From contig JBBQXF010000020.1 in NCBI GenBank assembly GCA_038209965.1, positions 1 through 50,128 on the forward strand: 50,128 nt of DNA, in the 5' to 3' direction. The notes beneath the pieces are model-generated. The model ran no database searches, was not told the origin of the DNA, and saw nothing but the letters and a program-made list of their open reading frames with translations. How positions within the stretch are numbered: position 1 is the stretch's first letter; every line of letters begins with the position of its first letter. Below are positions 16,285 through 27,359 of this stretch, piece by piece. The translations under genes were made by a program, and so were the position numbers. This DNA is from JALONO01 sp038209965 (GTDB lineage Bacteria > Bacteroidota > Bacteroidia > Cytophagales > Thermoflexibacteraceae).

Positions 16285-17958
16285 CTAAAAAGAGAACGTT
16301 GCCCCTACCAACACATTGAACTGGCGAGCGCCATAATATTGGTAACGTTGATAGCTCTGGGCAAAAATATTGTTGAGGGCCGCGAAAGCCGCGATTTTTT
16401 CGGTGAACCGAAAGTCTGCCTTAAAATTCACGTCGATGATATTGTTCAACGCTTTTTCGCGTTGATTGGCCAAACTGAACGCCCGCAAGCCAGCAATGTA
16501 AAAAATGTCGAGGTTGAGCAGCAGCTTGTTTTTCCAGCTGTACCCGTTGAGCCAGGAAGCCACCAAGCCCGGGCGGTGCCAAGGCTTGGCCACTGATTGG
16601 GTGGCATAGCCAAAGAATTCCGCTTTCAGCACCGACTTGTACCCTTGATTTTCGTAGGACAGTTCGCCCAAAAAGTTGAGGACGGCCACACTTTTTGGGT
16701 CATAAATGGCCGTGAACTTGGTAGAATCGGCGGCACTGTTCACAAAAAAGTACAAATTTCGGTAATTGCCCAAAGCCCCGCGCAGGTTAAAACCGAACAT
16801 TTGATCGAGGTTGCCGCGCAGCCCGCCCGCCACTTCCCATTGCTGGTTGGTGTGGGCCAAGGGCACGCCGGGCCCAATAAATGGGTTTTCGCCAGCAAAA
16901 CGGCGCAGTGAAGTTTTTTGGGTATTGCCCTCAAACTGGGCGTAGGCGGTGAAAGTATTTTCCAGAATGTCATAACTGGCATTAATGCTGGGGTACAGTC
17001 GGTAATTGGACTGGTTGGCCCCGGTAGTATCGCCATCATAGACCAAGTTCAGGCCCGCGCCCAATTTGAGCCGATCCACCGTGAAATGGTATTTGGGGGT
17101 AAAAATCAGCAAGTTGCGATTAATAAAAGTGGCTAAATCATTGCGGCGGGCAATCGAGATGTTGGCATCCAAAGTGAAACTACTTTCGTCGCTGAGGTTG
17201 GCTTTTGCCCCGCCCTGGATCCCAAACTCCGACTCCGAAGCCCGGAAAGCGTCATTGAGGGTATAGAACGATAGCTTGCCGTGGTATTGCAAATCTTCGC
17301 TTTCATCGGTGGTTTCATAGCCTACATTGGCTTCAAATAGATTATAAACTTGGCGAATTTCGCTCCGCCGGATTCGGTTGCTGATTTCGGGGTTATAACC
17401 GTAGAAAAAAACACCATTTCGTTGATACCCCAGGCCGCCGGTCACTTTGCCGCCGTCGGTATGGTAACGGCCAGTGGCCGCAATGTCGGTGTGGTGGCTG
17501 CCAGAGTTGTTGCCATCCACCGGGCCTCGTGTGGCACTCAAATGAGCGGCCCGCACCGTGAAGCCAAACGGGCCGGGTTTACAACTGGTGTAAAACCCTT
17601 CGCCATAGAGGGTATTATAATTACCCACTCCTACTTTCAAAAAGTTGCAAAAACTGGGCAAAGCAGCTAAGGTGGACTGAGTGAGGGGCGAGATCACCGG
17701 GGCTAAGCCGGGCAAGTTGAAATTATACCGGGGCAGTTCATATTTTTGCTCGGCAGCCTGATTGTTCGGCTCCACTTTGGCCATTTTGTCAAAATTTCGG
17801 TTGGCTTTGGCCAATTCCACTACCCGGTTTTTCTCGATAGTCACTTGGCTATCTTTTAAATCCCCGTCTCCTTCGGCTTGGGCATAGGCCACATGATCGA
17901 TCAAACCAAAAGCACCGAAGGCTGAACAGAAAAGCTGAACCAAAAAAGAGTTTTTCAC
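16285..17958 (-). CDS. Outer-membrane beta-barrel protein (TonB-receptor-like)
   Basis: A 557-aa protein with a signal peptide ending near AYAQ and a charged N-terminal segment (about 25-70), followed by many amphipathic alternating strands (FGFTVRAAHLSATRG, AAFAALNNIFAQSYQRYQYY). It ends in the aromatic FSF typical of outer-membrane barrels. It has the C-terminal style of TonB-dependent receptors but no plug domain or carboxypeptidase-like repeat that I can see. Its ligand is unknown. The TerB-like gene ends 53 bases upstream on the same strand, so the two may be cotranscribed. Confidence 0.72.
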   Translation of the reverse strand: MKNSFLVQLFCSAFGAFGLIDHVAYAQAEGDGDLKDSQVTIEKNRVVELAKANRNFDKMAKVEPNNQAAEQKYELPRYNFNLPGLAPVISPLTQSTLAALPSFCNFLKVGVGNYNTLYGEGFYTSCKPGPFGFTVRAAHLSATRGPVDGNNSGSHHTDIAATGRYHTDGGKVTGGLGYQRNGVFFYGYNPEISNRIRRSEIRQVYNLFEANVGYETTDESEDLQYHGKLSFYTLNDAFRASESEFGIQGGAKANLSDESSFTLDANISIARRNDLATFINRNLLIFTPKYHFTVDRLKLGAGLNLVYDGDTTGANQSNYRLYPSINASYDILENTFTAYAQFEGNTQKTSLRRFAGENPFIGPGVPLAHTNQQWEVAGGLRGNLDQMFGFNLRGALGNYRNLYFFVNSAADSTKFTAIYDPKSVAVLNFLGELSYENQGYKSVLKAEFFGYATQSVAKPWHRPGLVASWLNGYSWKNKLLLNLDIFYIAGLRAFSLANQREKALNNIIDVNFKADFRFTEKIAAFAALNNIFAQSYQRYQYYGARQFNVLVGATFSF

Positions 17959-18011
17959 GATATCGCTTTTAGAAGAATAATGTTGGGTACACCCACAAAA
18001 TGAGAATCAAC

Positions 18012-18854
18012 TTAAAGGCCAAATTGCGCCCGGATGGTTTGGGCTTGGTGGTCATCAATTTGTAAATCTTGGGCCAATCGGCCAATAAAATCAATTTCGG
18101 CCCGGGCCAGTTGCTTGTCCACTGCGGCGAGGAAACAAGCTTGCTTGAATAGTTCAGTGGCAAAATTTTGATCGGTGCTGACATTGCTCACGATTTCCCC
18201 GTAAGCAATCGGGTGGTTGAAGGCCTCGATCATTTCACTCTTTACCTCATCAAGGTTGGCGATGCCGTCAGGGAACAGATCGCGGCTGGTCTGGTCGATC
18301 AAACTGTAAAAAGCTGTTTTTTCTGCTTCATGAAACTGGCGATCGGCCCCACAAACATGGCTCCAGAGGCTTACGCACAAGCGGGCCGAAGCGTAGCGTT
18401 CCTGCAAGAGTGCTTCCAGATCATCGGAGGAAGGTGCGCCCGACTGGAAAAAGCCGCTGCCCCTGCCACTATTTGACCCACCAGTAAACCGGCGCTTGGC
18501 GTAACCGATGCAAGCCTGAATGGCCATAGAACCCAACACCGACATGAGGCCGTTGCTGCCTTGGCGCTGCCGGCCCCCACCGCCCAATAAGTTGACCAAG
18601 CCGCCAAGACCGCCCGATTGCTGGCCACCACCGCCCAACAGGTTGGCCAAGCCGCCGATCAAACCGCCGCCGCCTTGACTTTGCCCACCGCCGCCCAATA
18701 AATTAACAATACTGGAAATGTCAAAACCACCGCCGCCCCCACTTTGATCCCGGCGATTGTCGTTATACGTGGTTTGATCGCTTGGATTGTCAAAATTGAA
18801 AGCCTCATTTACAACCGTTTCGTCGGGGTTATCTTTTACGATACGTACTGGCAT
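18012..18854 (-). CDS. Glycine-rich protein with C-terminal TerB-like domain
   Basis: 280 aa. The N-terminal half is low-complexity, with several copies of a repeat built on IVNLLGGGG, LANLLGGGGQ and LVNLLGGGGR separated by Gly/Gln runs. A short hydrophobic piece follows (LMSVLGSMAIQACIGYA). Residues about 150-280 are all-helical with acidic and hydrophobic positions (HVCGADRQFHEAEKTAFYSLI, FLAAVDKQLARAEIDFIGRL) like TerB/DUF533 domains, which are proposed to bind metal or act in stress responses. The function is unknown. No signal peptide, so probably cytoplasmic or membrane-associated. It precedes the barrel gene by 53 bases. Confidence 0.7.
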   Translation of the reverse strand: MPVRIVKDNPDETVVNEAFNFDNPSDQTTYNDNRRDQSGGGGGFDISSIVNLLGGGGQSQGGGGLIGGLANLLGGGGQQSGGLGGLVNLLGGGGRQRQGSNGLMSVLGSMAIQACIGYAKRRFTGGSNSGRGSGFFQSGAPSSDDLEALLQERYASARLCVSLWSHVCGADRQFHEAEKTAFYSLIDQTSRDLFPDGIANLDEVKSEMIEAFNHPIAYGEIVSNVSTDQNFATELFKQACFLAAVDKQLARAEIDFIGRLAQDLQIDDHQAQTIRAQFGL

Positions 18855-19011
18855 AATTTTACTACTTAAAGATTGGGAAAAATAACAAGTATGGCGTTGA
18901 TAAGTTTATAAAACCTACTGATTTAGTTACTGAACAATGGCCTTGGGGCGCGCTGACCAGCTTGCCCAGAATGAAAACCATTTTGTTCGGGGTTAAATAT
19001 AGTGAAAATTT

Positions 19012-19203
19012 CTACTTTACCCTACCTAAAACCAAGGGTTGGGCAGGAAAATCAAGGTAAAAGGATCCGCTGAGTTGGCTAATCTTGGCTTTCGGGAACG
19101 AAAAAGAGCTATCTTCTCCCAGCTGCAGCATCGTTTTGCGCTTACTTTGTAGTACCCCGACCAAACTGGTTTGCGACTGGCCGGCAAGGTAACGGCTTAA
19201 AAA
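19012..19203 (-). pseudogene. Possible gene remnant in a 550-base spacer
   Basis: In the gap 18855-19404 a minus-strand frame is open for 63 codons with protein-like content (SRYLAGQSQTSLVGVLQSKR, LGEDSSFSFPKAKISQLSGS, FYLDFPAQPLVLGRVK, stop). Across one TGA (19204-19206) the same frame continues upstream with GTYWALFP. No in-frame ATG exists before MLQLGEDSS. I do not recognise the family. It could be the decayed C-terminus of a gene, or chance. A 12-base direct repeat CCCTACCTAAAA (19020 and 19350) brackets it. Confidence 0.25.
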
Positions 19204-19404
19204 TCAAGGGAATAAAGCCCAATAAGTGCCTGAATCATTTTTATCTCGGCATAACCCATTGATTTTTAACTAAGTGTATCTTAAGCTGTTTCAAGTCAAC
19301 GTTGCTTCAAGTTGCATTTGGGTCTTGCTTAGGCCAAAAAACCGGTTGTCCCTACCTAAAAGCAACGAGTTGCGCCTTGATCCGGTAATTGGATTGTTGG
19401 TTTA

Positions 19405-21699
19405 TTAATACAATATTGATATGGCCACCCCTCCGAAGTAGTTGCGGGGCAGGCCCGGATAGTAATAGCGGGGTGCGCGGCCAGTGGCATTGACCAAGAT
19501 CATGGAAGCATACGCCTGGTCAAATAAATTGGCTACGCCGCCATAGAGATGCACATCAAGGTGCTTAAAAAATACGCGGCGAAACCCTGTCCGGAGATTG
19601 CCCACCTGATAAGCCGCATTGTCCTTGGTATTGTCATCGCGCATTGGATACGCTGACACATACTGGTAGTTTAAGTTGGCATAAAAACCCAGCCGAGTGC
19701 GCAGATCCACCCCGGCACTGGCTATGGTGGGGGGCGTACCAGTGAGCAGATTGCCTGAATAATCAGCATTACCATCACGAAACTCGCGGAAACGGTAGCG
19801 AGCGGCGCTTAGATTGACAAAAGTTTGCCATTCCCAACCACGTTTCACCAACTCGCCAGCCCGATAGTTGAGCGAAGCTTCTAGTCCTTGGTGGGTGGTG
19901 CGCCCAGCATTGATTCCCACAAAGGCATCATCCCCGGTGCGGCGGGCCACCAATAAATTGCGCACATCCATGTAGAAATAAGAGACATCGTAGGTAAATC
20001 GGTTGTCCAACCAACTACCCCTTAGGCCGGCTTCGTAATTAATCCCAGTTTCGGGCCGGATGTCGGGGTTGATCCGCCCGGTTGGGGTCAGGGTTTCGGA
20101 CAAAGTAGGGGGAGAGAAACCGTGGCTGATCGTGGCATAGATGGCCAATGGCTGGTTGGTCAACGGCCGGAAATTGGCTGCTAAACGAGGGGAGAGCATC
20201 GGGGCAAAGTCTCGTTTGCCAGAAATATCGGCATTGTCACCGGTGAATAAATCGGTGAGCAAGTATTGGGTCTGGTTGAGGTTCAGCCCCCCGACCAAAG
20301 TGAGTTTTGGGCCGAAATCAGCCTCAACTTGGGCAAAAAGATTGTAGTAGCTTCGCCGCTCTTCTTGATCGCTGAGCGCGGCTCCCTGTCGCCCGGCTTG
20401 GTTGCGGTAGGTGCGCCAACTGTACCATTCGTTGAAATATTCGCCACCGATCACGAAGCGGGCCTTGGTTGGCCCTTGGCCCAATGTGCGCCCAAAGCGG
20501 GTGCGGGCTCCCCAAGCTTGCGAAGCTTCGCGCAAAAAATTGAACGGCCGTGGTTCGTCCGAGTCCCGGAAAGTAGCAAATAGGCTGCTCGAGTTGCGCC
20601 AGTTGGCATCGAAATCATGCTGTACCGACGCGCCCAGCAGTACTTTGCGCGAGTCCTCATACCCGCGCAATTGCAGCCAAGTTGGGGCCGCTGCCCGGGG
20701 CGTTTGCACATAAGTGGTGCTATCTATTGAGCTGGGAATGAAGGCTTTGAGCGCAATGTAGTTGGCCAATAGGGAAATTTGGGTGCGCTCGCCAGCTTGG
20801 AACTGCCCCAATGCGGCCAGCGATTGCCGATCATATTGGTTGTTTTCCCGGTAGCCGTCGGCCATTTGGCGGCTGTGGACCAGGCTGATATTGGCCCGGT
20901 CGTTGCCCGTGGCCAGGCGGTTGACGTTGCGCCGCAGCCCAAACGAACCGAACATCCATTCAGAGGAGGCCGAAGTCTGGCCGTAATCAGCTTTGCGGCC
21001 AGTGAGCACTACGGTGCCGCCCAACCCCGCACCATAAACGCTCGATGACGGTCCTTTGATCACCTCTACCCGCCCGATCAGGCTTAGATCGATGTCCTCG
21101 ATGGTGGTTTCACCATCGCCGGTGGTGAGTGGAATGTCGTTGAAATAAGCCCGTACTTTGTTGGTAGAAAATAACGAACGGGAGCCTATTCCTCTAATAG
21201 TGAGTCGGTTGGTGCTCAGTGTGCCGGATGACATAAACACACCGGGCACGCGGTTGAGGGCCGGAACGATAATGGCATCGTTGTCGCGGTGCAACTCCCG
21301 AGGGGTGAGCAGGGCTACTGATCCCGCCACTTCGAGGAGTTTTCCATCCGACAATAATGCAGTTACCGTCACTTCGTTAAGTTCAGTGCTGCCGGGTGTC
21401 AAATAAATATTTAGCCAATCGGATTCTTTATTGATTACGATGAACAAATCATCATACCCGATACAGGACAGGTGAAGTGTATCACCTGCCTTGGCACCGG
21501 GCAATTGAAAGGCTCCTTTGGTATCGGTGGGCATCCCAATGGCCCCCGTGCGCACCGTTACGCCCGGCAGGGGCTCATTGGTAACGGCATCGCTCACGCG
21601 CCCGCGCACTTGGGCGGAAGCCGAAAAGGCAAATAAACCATAGAGTAGCAACCAAATTGGGCAGTGTGTCAAATCGCGAAACCAATAATTCTTGCGCAT
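19405..21699 (-). CDS. TonB-dependent receptor with carboxypeptidase-like N-terminal domain
   Basis: A 764-aa outer-membrane transporter. A signal peptide ends near FSASAQ. A CarboxypepD_reg-like domain follows (about 30-110, VRGRVSDAVTNEPLPGVTVR, then SCIGYDDLFI). The plug domain is about 120-235 (ALNRVPGVFMSSGTLSTNRL, IRGIGSRSLFSTNKVRAYF, VEVIKGPSSSVYGAGLGG), and a 22-strand-type barrel runs to the end. The plug resembles FecA/siderophore-type receptors more than SusC: it is shorter than SusC proteins and no SusD partner is present. The substrate is unknown; iron chelates are a reasonable guess. It lies 101 bases downstream of the TolC-type gene on the same strand, so it could share the exporter's transcript. 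Confidence 0.88.
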   Translation of the reverse strand: MRKNYWFRDLTHCPIWLLLYGLFAFSASAQVRGRVSDAVTNEPLPGVTVRTGAIGMPTDTKGAFQLPGAKAGDTLHLSCIGYDDLFIVINKESDWLNIYLTPGSTELNEVTVTALLSDGKLLEVAGSVALLTPRELHRDNDAIIVPALNRVPGVFMSSGTLSTNRLTIRGIGSRSLFSTNKVRAYFNDIPLTTGDGETTIEDIDLSLIGRVEVIKGPSSSVYGAGLGGTVVLTGRKADYGQTSASSEWMFGSFGLRRNVNRLATGNDRANISLVHSRQMADGYRENNQYDRQSLAALGQFQAGERTQISLLANYIALKAFIPSSIDSTTYVQTPRAAAPTWLQLRGYEDSRKVLLGASVQHDFDANWRNSSSLFATFRDSDEPRPFNFLREASQAWGARTRFGRTLGQGPTKARFVIGGEYFNEWYSWRTYRNQAGRQGAALSDQEERRSYYNLFAQVEADFGPKLTLVGGLNLNQTQYLLTDLFTGDNADISGKRDFAPMLSPRLAANFRPLTNQPLAIYATISHGFSPPTLSETLTPTGRINPDIRPETGINYEAGLRGSWLDNRFTYDVSYFYMDVRNLLVARRTGDDAFVGINAGRTTHQGLEASLNYRAGELVKRGWEWQTFVNLSAARYRFREFRDGNADYSGNLLTGTPPTIASAGVDLRTRLGFYANLNYQYVSAYPMRDDNTKDNAAYQVGNLRTGFRRVFFKHLDVHLYGGVANLFDQAYASMILVNATGRAPRYYYPGLPRNYFGGVAISILY

Positions 21700-21800
21700 G
21701 TTTTGGGCCGATCGTGGGGTTGGCTGGTCTAAATAAAGGCAAGTTAGCCCATAAAACAGTACCGTGCCCCACTACGGGACCGGTCGCCAAACCGAAAACC

Positions 21801-23261
21801 TTATTTGTGCAAGATCGGCTCTCCTTTTTCAAAATCGTAAAGGGTCAGTTGCCGTAGCTCATAATAGGCCGTCCAGAAGTTGCGGAGGGACGACAAATAG
21901 CCGCGTTTGGCCTCATCCTTGGCCCGGAGGATGTTGAGCAAATCGTTGATTGAGATTTTGGAGATGAGGTAGCGCTGTTGGGCAATGTCGTAGCTGCGTT
22001 GGCCCACCTCGTCAGATCGGCGGGCAACTTTCAATTGCTCGCGGAGGATCCTGAACTGCCGTACCTTTTGCAATACTTCCTGCTCAAAAGTAAGTTCTTC
22101 TTGACTGACGATCGATTTGACCACCTGTTCATTGGCCAGGGCAGTTTTGATCCGGGCTTGCTGGCGGCCCCAGTCCACCAGCGGTACTTGAAACGAAATA
22201 TTGGCAAGTTGCTGATTTTGCAGACCAATGTAGGCATCGCCCAAATTCGCGGCCCGTTGGGTGAATCCGATGGATCCATTCACATTGATGTCTATCCCGT
22301 TGTCACCCTTGGCCCGGGCCACTTCGCGCTCGCTCTCGATGCGGCGGCGCTGGAAAGCAATAAACCGCTCCCGGTTGAGGCGCGCTTGGGTAATGGCGGT
22401 CTCTTCCACCAGATCAAATTCGGGGATTTCTTGCGGTTCCGCCAGCACGAAATCACCAAAACTTTGGTTGTTGCCCAAGAAAATTTTCAGAGAAAGGATG
22501 CTGTTTTGAAAGTCCAATTGGGCTTGGGTCTGTTGTTGGCGGGCATTCATCACGCCCAGTTCCAGTTGGAGCAATTCGTTTTCGGCAATTTTTCCCATGG
22601 TGTAGCGCCCTTCGGCAATGCGGTAGATGGTATCATTGTTGGCTAAGTTTTTTTGGGCCAGTTCAGCCGATATTTGCGCCAATAGTACGTCAAAAAATAG
22701 TCCAGTGGCCCGAACAGCGGCCAATTCCAAGTCCTCATTGTACTTCCGCACCGATTCTTCGTAGCGCAACGGTTCGGTTTTTTTGTCCCATTTTAAATCA
22801 TTGAATTGAAAAAGGGGTTGGCGAAAACTGATAAAAGCTGGTGTGGCCAACCAAGAAATATTGTTGACACTGCCCCCAAGGATATCGATGCGCTGCAAGC
22901 CGGAATTGAGCGAGATGCTGCCGCCCGTCGCCCCGATCGCTTGGGTGATGCCCAGCGTGAGGTTGTTGGAGGCAAAACTTTGGGGCACAAAAGCCAATTC
23001 ACCGGTTGGTAGCGTAATCGGTTGGATAGAGCGGTTGAAATTGGGCAATGTACCGTACAGGCCCAGTTGCGGTTTATAGTTGGACTGGAAAACCCGGAAT
23101 TGCCAATAGCGGTTGAGCTTGTTGTTGGAGGCTTGGAGTGCCACCGGCGACTCGCCCCGGGCCAGGGCAACGATCTGTTGAAGGGTAAATTTTTGTTGGG
23201 CAAAAATTGGGGATGAGTGGGTTAAGAAAAGCAAGAACAAAGCGAGACAGCCAATTTTCAT
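21801..23261 (-). CDS. TolC-type outer-membrane efflux protein
   Basis: 486 aa with a signal peptide (MKIGCLALFLLFLTHSSPIFA). Long alpha-helical stretches in two similar halves are typical of the OEP/TolC trimeric channel (LTLGITQAIGATGGSISLNS, NELLQLELGVMNARQQQTQA, EEAKRGYLSSL-like C-terminal helix). It forms the outer-membrane duct of a tripartite exporter. Its gene starts 69 bases after the stop of the MacB-like permease, third in the adaptor-permease-channel series. Confidence 0.88.
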   Translation of the reverse strand: MKIGCLALFLLFLTHSSPIFAQQKFTLQQIVALARGESPVALQASNNKLNRYWQFRVFQSNYKPQLGLYGTLPNFNRSIQPITLPTGELAFVPQSFASNNLTLGITQAIGATGGSISLNSGLQRIDILGGSVNNISWLATPAFISFRQPLFQFNDLKWDKKTEPLRYEESVRKYNEDLELAAVRATGLFFDVLLAQISAELAQKNLANNDTIYRIAEGRYTMGKIAENELLQLELGVMNARQQQTQAQLDFQNSILSLKIFLGNNQSFGDFVLAEPQEIPEFDLVEETAITQARLNRERFIAFQRRRIESEREVARAKGDNGIDINVNGSIGFTQRAANLGDAYIGLQNQQLANISFQVPLVDWGRQQARIKTALANEQVVKSIVSQEELTFEQEVLQKVRQFRILREQLKVARRSDEVGQRSYDIAQQRYLISKISINDLLNILRAKDEAKRGYLSSLRNFWTAYYELRQLTLYDFEKGEPILHK

Positions 23262-23330
23262 ACTTGGTGGAGTGGATTGAGTTAAAGATTATTTACAAAT
23301 TGATGGAACAAGAATATTTGCCAACCAGTT

Positions 23331-24680
<1,350 letters not shown>

Positions 24681-24682
24681 GA

Positions 24683-25957
24683 TTATTTTTTAGATAGGGC
24701 TGGTTGTTTGTCCGCGGTCTTTAGCTTTACCAATTCCATTTTATCGGCATTGGCCGGCTTGGTCAGCAATATTTGATCGGTCTCGACCAGTCCATGGGTC
24801 ACAGTGGCTTCGTTGTCATTGGTTTTGCCCAAACGGATTTCTTGCTTAGAAACCGTGCCCTCCGACTTTCTGAAAGCATAAGTCACATTGCCTTCGGTAA
24901 ATACCCCTTCGAGTGGGATAGAAATGGCATTTTCGACTGTTTCGGCCAAGATCAAGTTGCTGGTAGTCATGGCGGGCAGAATGGTGGTGTCGCGCTCCGC
25001 AATTTCAATATCGACCTCAAATACTTTGGAATCGGAGTTGGGTTTTTGTTCTCCCACGTTGGCCACTGAAATCACCTTGCCCGTAAATTTTTTTTCGGGG
25101 AAGGCATCCAGCCCCAGGGTGACCGTTTGGCCAGATTTTACTTTCTGGATGTCCACTTCGTTTACATAAGTGCGCGATACCATGACCGACATATCGGGCA
25201 AAGTGGCCACGATCGGTTCCCAGGTGCTGATGTTGGATCCCTCGCGTTTCTTTTGCCCACTCCATTCCCGGGCATAGATCACCATGCCGCTCTTAGGAGC
25301 GTTGACGGTGAATTTTTGTAATAGTTCTTGGATAAATTCTAGGCTCCGCTTAGCTTTGTCCACGTTGGTGGCCGCTTCCTGCATTTTGGCGATGGATTTA
25401 TTGCGTTTAATCGTGTAGCTCTCGACCGACTGCTGATAAGTGCGTTTGGATTTTTCAAACTCGATCTCGGCTTGGCGGATAGTGGCGGGTGGTTCGTATT
25501 TGCTCTGTTGCAAGACTAGTTTCTTTTCCTCTTGGGCATATTTTTGGTTGATCAGTTCGTCACGGGTTTGGCGCAGTTCCAGGGTGGTATCGATTTGGAC
25601 CTGAGCATATTGCAACTGGGCTTTGTCATATTCGCCCTGGCGATCCTTCATTTTGGAAACCAATTCCGAACCGTCGAGGGCGGCCACAAATTGGCCTTCT
25701 TTCACCACCGTGCCCTCGGGGATAATGTTGCTAATTTTTACTTGCCAGATCCCCACGTTGTTGATGCCCGAAGGCCCTAAAATGTCCACGGAATTTTTGG
25801 CATACAGCTCGCCTGAAGAATTGACGGTCACGGTGAACTTACCCTTTTTGACCGGGACATAAATCTCGGATTTGACCGTTTCAGCCTTGGTGAAGTACCA
25901 AAAGGCCAATCCCACTGCCACCAAAGTGGCTACGGAGAGGATGATTTTGTTTCGCAT
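24683..25957 (-). CDS. Periplasmic adaptor subunit (HlyD/MacA family)
   Basis: 424 aa. An N-terminal signal anchor (IILSVATLVAVGLAFWYF) is followed by a beta-barrel/lipoyl part (KGKFTVTVNSSGELYAKNSV, IIPEGTVVKEGQFVAALDGS), a long coiled-coil hairpin at about 105-220, the second lipoyl half (VNAPKSGMVIYAREW) and the membrane-proximal domain. This is the standard membrane-fusion-protein order linking an ABC permease to TolC. It is the first gene of the exporter series. A TATCTTCG element (minus strand, 25992-25999) one base off the TAnnTTTG consensus precedes it by about 35 bases. Confidence 0.88.
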   Translation of the reverse strand: MRNKIILSVATLVAVGLAFWYFTKAETVKSEIYVPVKKGKFTVTVNSSGELYAKNSVDILGPSGINNVGIWQVKISNIIPEGTVVKEGQFVAALDGSELVSKMKDRQGEYDKAQLQYAQVQIDTTLELRQTRDELINQKYAQEEKKLVLQQSKYEPPATIRQAEIEFEKSKRTYQQSVESYTIKRNKSIAKMQEAATNVDKAKRSLEFIQELLQKFTVNAPKSGMVIYAREWSGQKKREGSNISTWEPIVATLPDMSVMVSRTYVNEVDIQKVKSGQTVTLGLDAFPEKKFTGKVISVANVGEQKPNSDSKVFEVDIEIAERDTTILPAMTTSNLILAETVENAISIPLEGVFTEGNVTYAFRKSEGTVSKQEIRLGKTNDNEATVTHGLVETDQILLTKPANADKMELVKLKTADKQPALSKK

Positions 25958-26201
25958 AGAACGGACTTAACGGATAATGTGGTTAATAAAACGAAGATAC
26001 TAACAGATTCGTAAAGGTTGCACGCTACAACATATTAAATGATATTAATCCCCAAAAACAGTAAAGGTTACAAAAATAGCAAAGTTTAATTGGCGAACTA
26101 CTTTTTTAGTTTTTTAACAAATTTGGAGAGTTGCGCAAAAGCCCCCACATTTGTCCATCGAAAAATGGACGGGCAGGGATTCATTAAATTAACCAATATC
26201 G

Positions 26202-27104
26202 ATGGCGGCACAACTTTCAAATGTGATTGGAATAGATCTGGGGGGCACGTGGATCAAGGCTGTGCTGATGAGCGGCACAGGCGAAGTATTGGCCCAAACC
26301 TATCAGCCGACCCACGGGGAAGCGCAAAAGAACTGGCAAATGGTGATCCGGGAAACGGTGGCCGAACTGAAGGAAAAGAGTGGTATCCCGGTGACGGCCA
26401 TTGGTTTATCCGCCCCGGGCTTGCCCAATGCGGCCAACTCGTGCATTGCCCACCTGCCCGGCCGGTTGCAGGGGTTGGAAAACTTGGATTGGTCCGAATT
26501 TTTGGGACAAAAAGTGAGCGTGCTCAACGATGCCCACGCGGCCACTTTGGCCGAATTTCACTTGGGGGCCGGGCGGGGCCGCCAGCACCTCATCATGCTT
26601 ACCCTTGGCACTGGGGTAGGTGGCGGGCTGATCTTGAATGGCCAACTTTATCAGGGGCTGTTCCAAAAGGCGGGCCACTTGGGCCACCTCCCACTCGACG
26701 ACCGGGCCGCGCCTAGTATCACCGGAATCCCGGGCAGTTTGGAAGATGCCATCGGCAATGCCACCATCGGGCGGCGCTCGCACGGCCGCTACTCCAGCAC
26801 CTACGAGCTGTTGACGGCCTATCGCCAACATGATCCATTTGCCGTATGGCTATGGCTTGATTCCGTGCGAAAGTTGGCCATCGGGATTTGTGGCATCATC
26901 AACGCCTTTTCCCCCGAACTGGTGGTATTGGGTGGGGGTATTACCCAAGCTGCCGAGGATCTTTACCAGCCGTTGGCCAAGTTTATGGATCTGTACGAAT
27001 GGCGGCCCGGTGGGCAAGCGGTACCCGTGATCCAGGCCCATTTTGGTGATATGGCCGGGGCCATTGGGGCGGCCAGTTTTGCCCTGGCGCGCAACACTCC
27101 CTGA
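26202..27104 (+). CDS. ROK family sugar kinase, glucokinase-like
   Basis: 300 aa, cytoplasmic. The N-terminal phosphate-binding motif VIGIDLGGTWIKAVL, the catalytic-region LNDAHAATLAE, the LGTGVGGGLI loop and ELVVLGGG are those of the ROK branch of the hexokinase-like ATPase superfamily. The ROK His is present in KAGHLGHL, but the usual zinc-binding CxCGxxGC motif is replaced by SITGIPGSLED, so it is a cysteine-free subtype. The substrate (glucose or another hexose) cannot be read from sequence. It is divergent from the exporter genes, with no sugar transporter or regulator beside it. Confidence 0.85.
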   Translation: MAAQLSNVIGIDLGGTWIKAVLMSGTGEVLAQTYQPTHGEAQKNWQMVIRETVAELKEKSGIPVTAIGLSAPGLPNAANSCIAHLPGRLQGLENLDWSEFLGQKVSVLNDAHAATLAEFHLGAGRGRQHLIMLTLGTGVGGGLILNGQLYQGLFQKAGHLGHLPLDDRAAPSITGIPGSLEDAIGNATIGRRSHGRYSSTYELLTAYRQHDPFAVWLWLDSVRKLAIGICGIINAFSPELVVLGGGITQAAEDLYQPLAKFMDLYEWRPGGQAVPVIQAHFGDMAGAIGAASFALARNTP

Positions 27105-27359
27105 TCCCATCGGTTACAGCCCGCAAAACGGTTGGCTGCCAGTGCATGTGCAAGTACACAATCGGTCGCACTACTTTACCCGTCGTTTACCAGCCTCTTT
27201 TTTAAAACTGTTATTTATCAAAATGCGGCCAAAGTTGCTATTATACCTTTATTTTGAAGGCGTATTCAAACTTTCGGGCTTTGAGAATTAAGGCAATCTT
27301 TAAGCGCTATTGTAACCTCAAATTTGGATTTAAAAATGATAATTTGCAGTCATTTTGTA

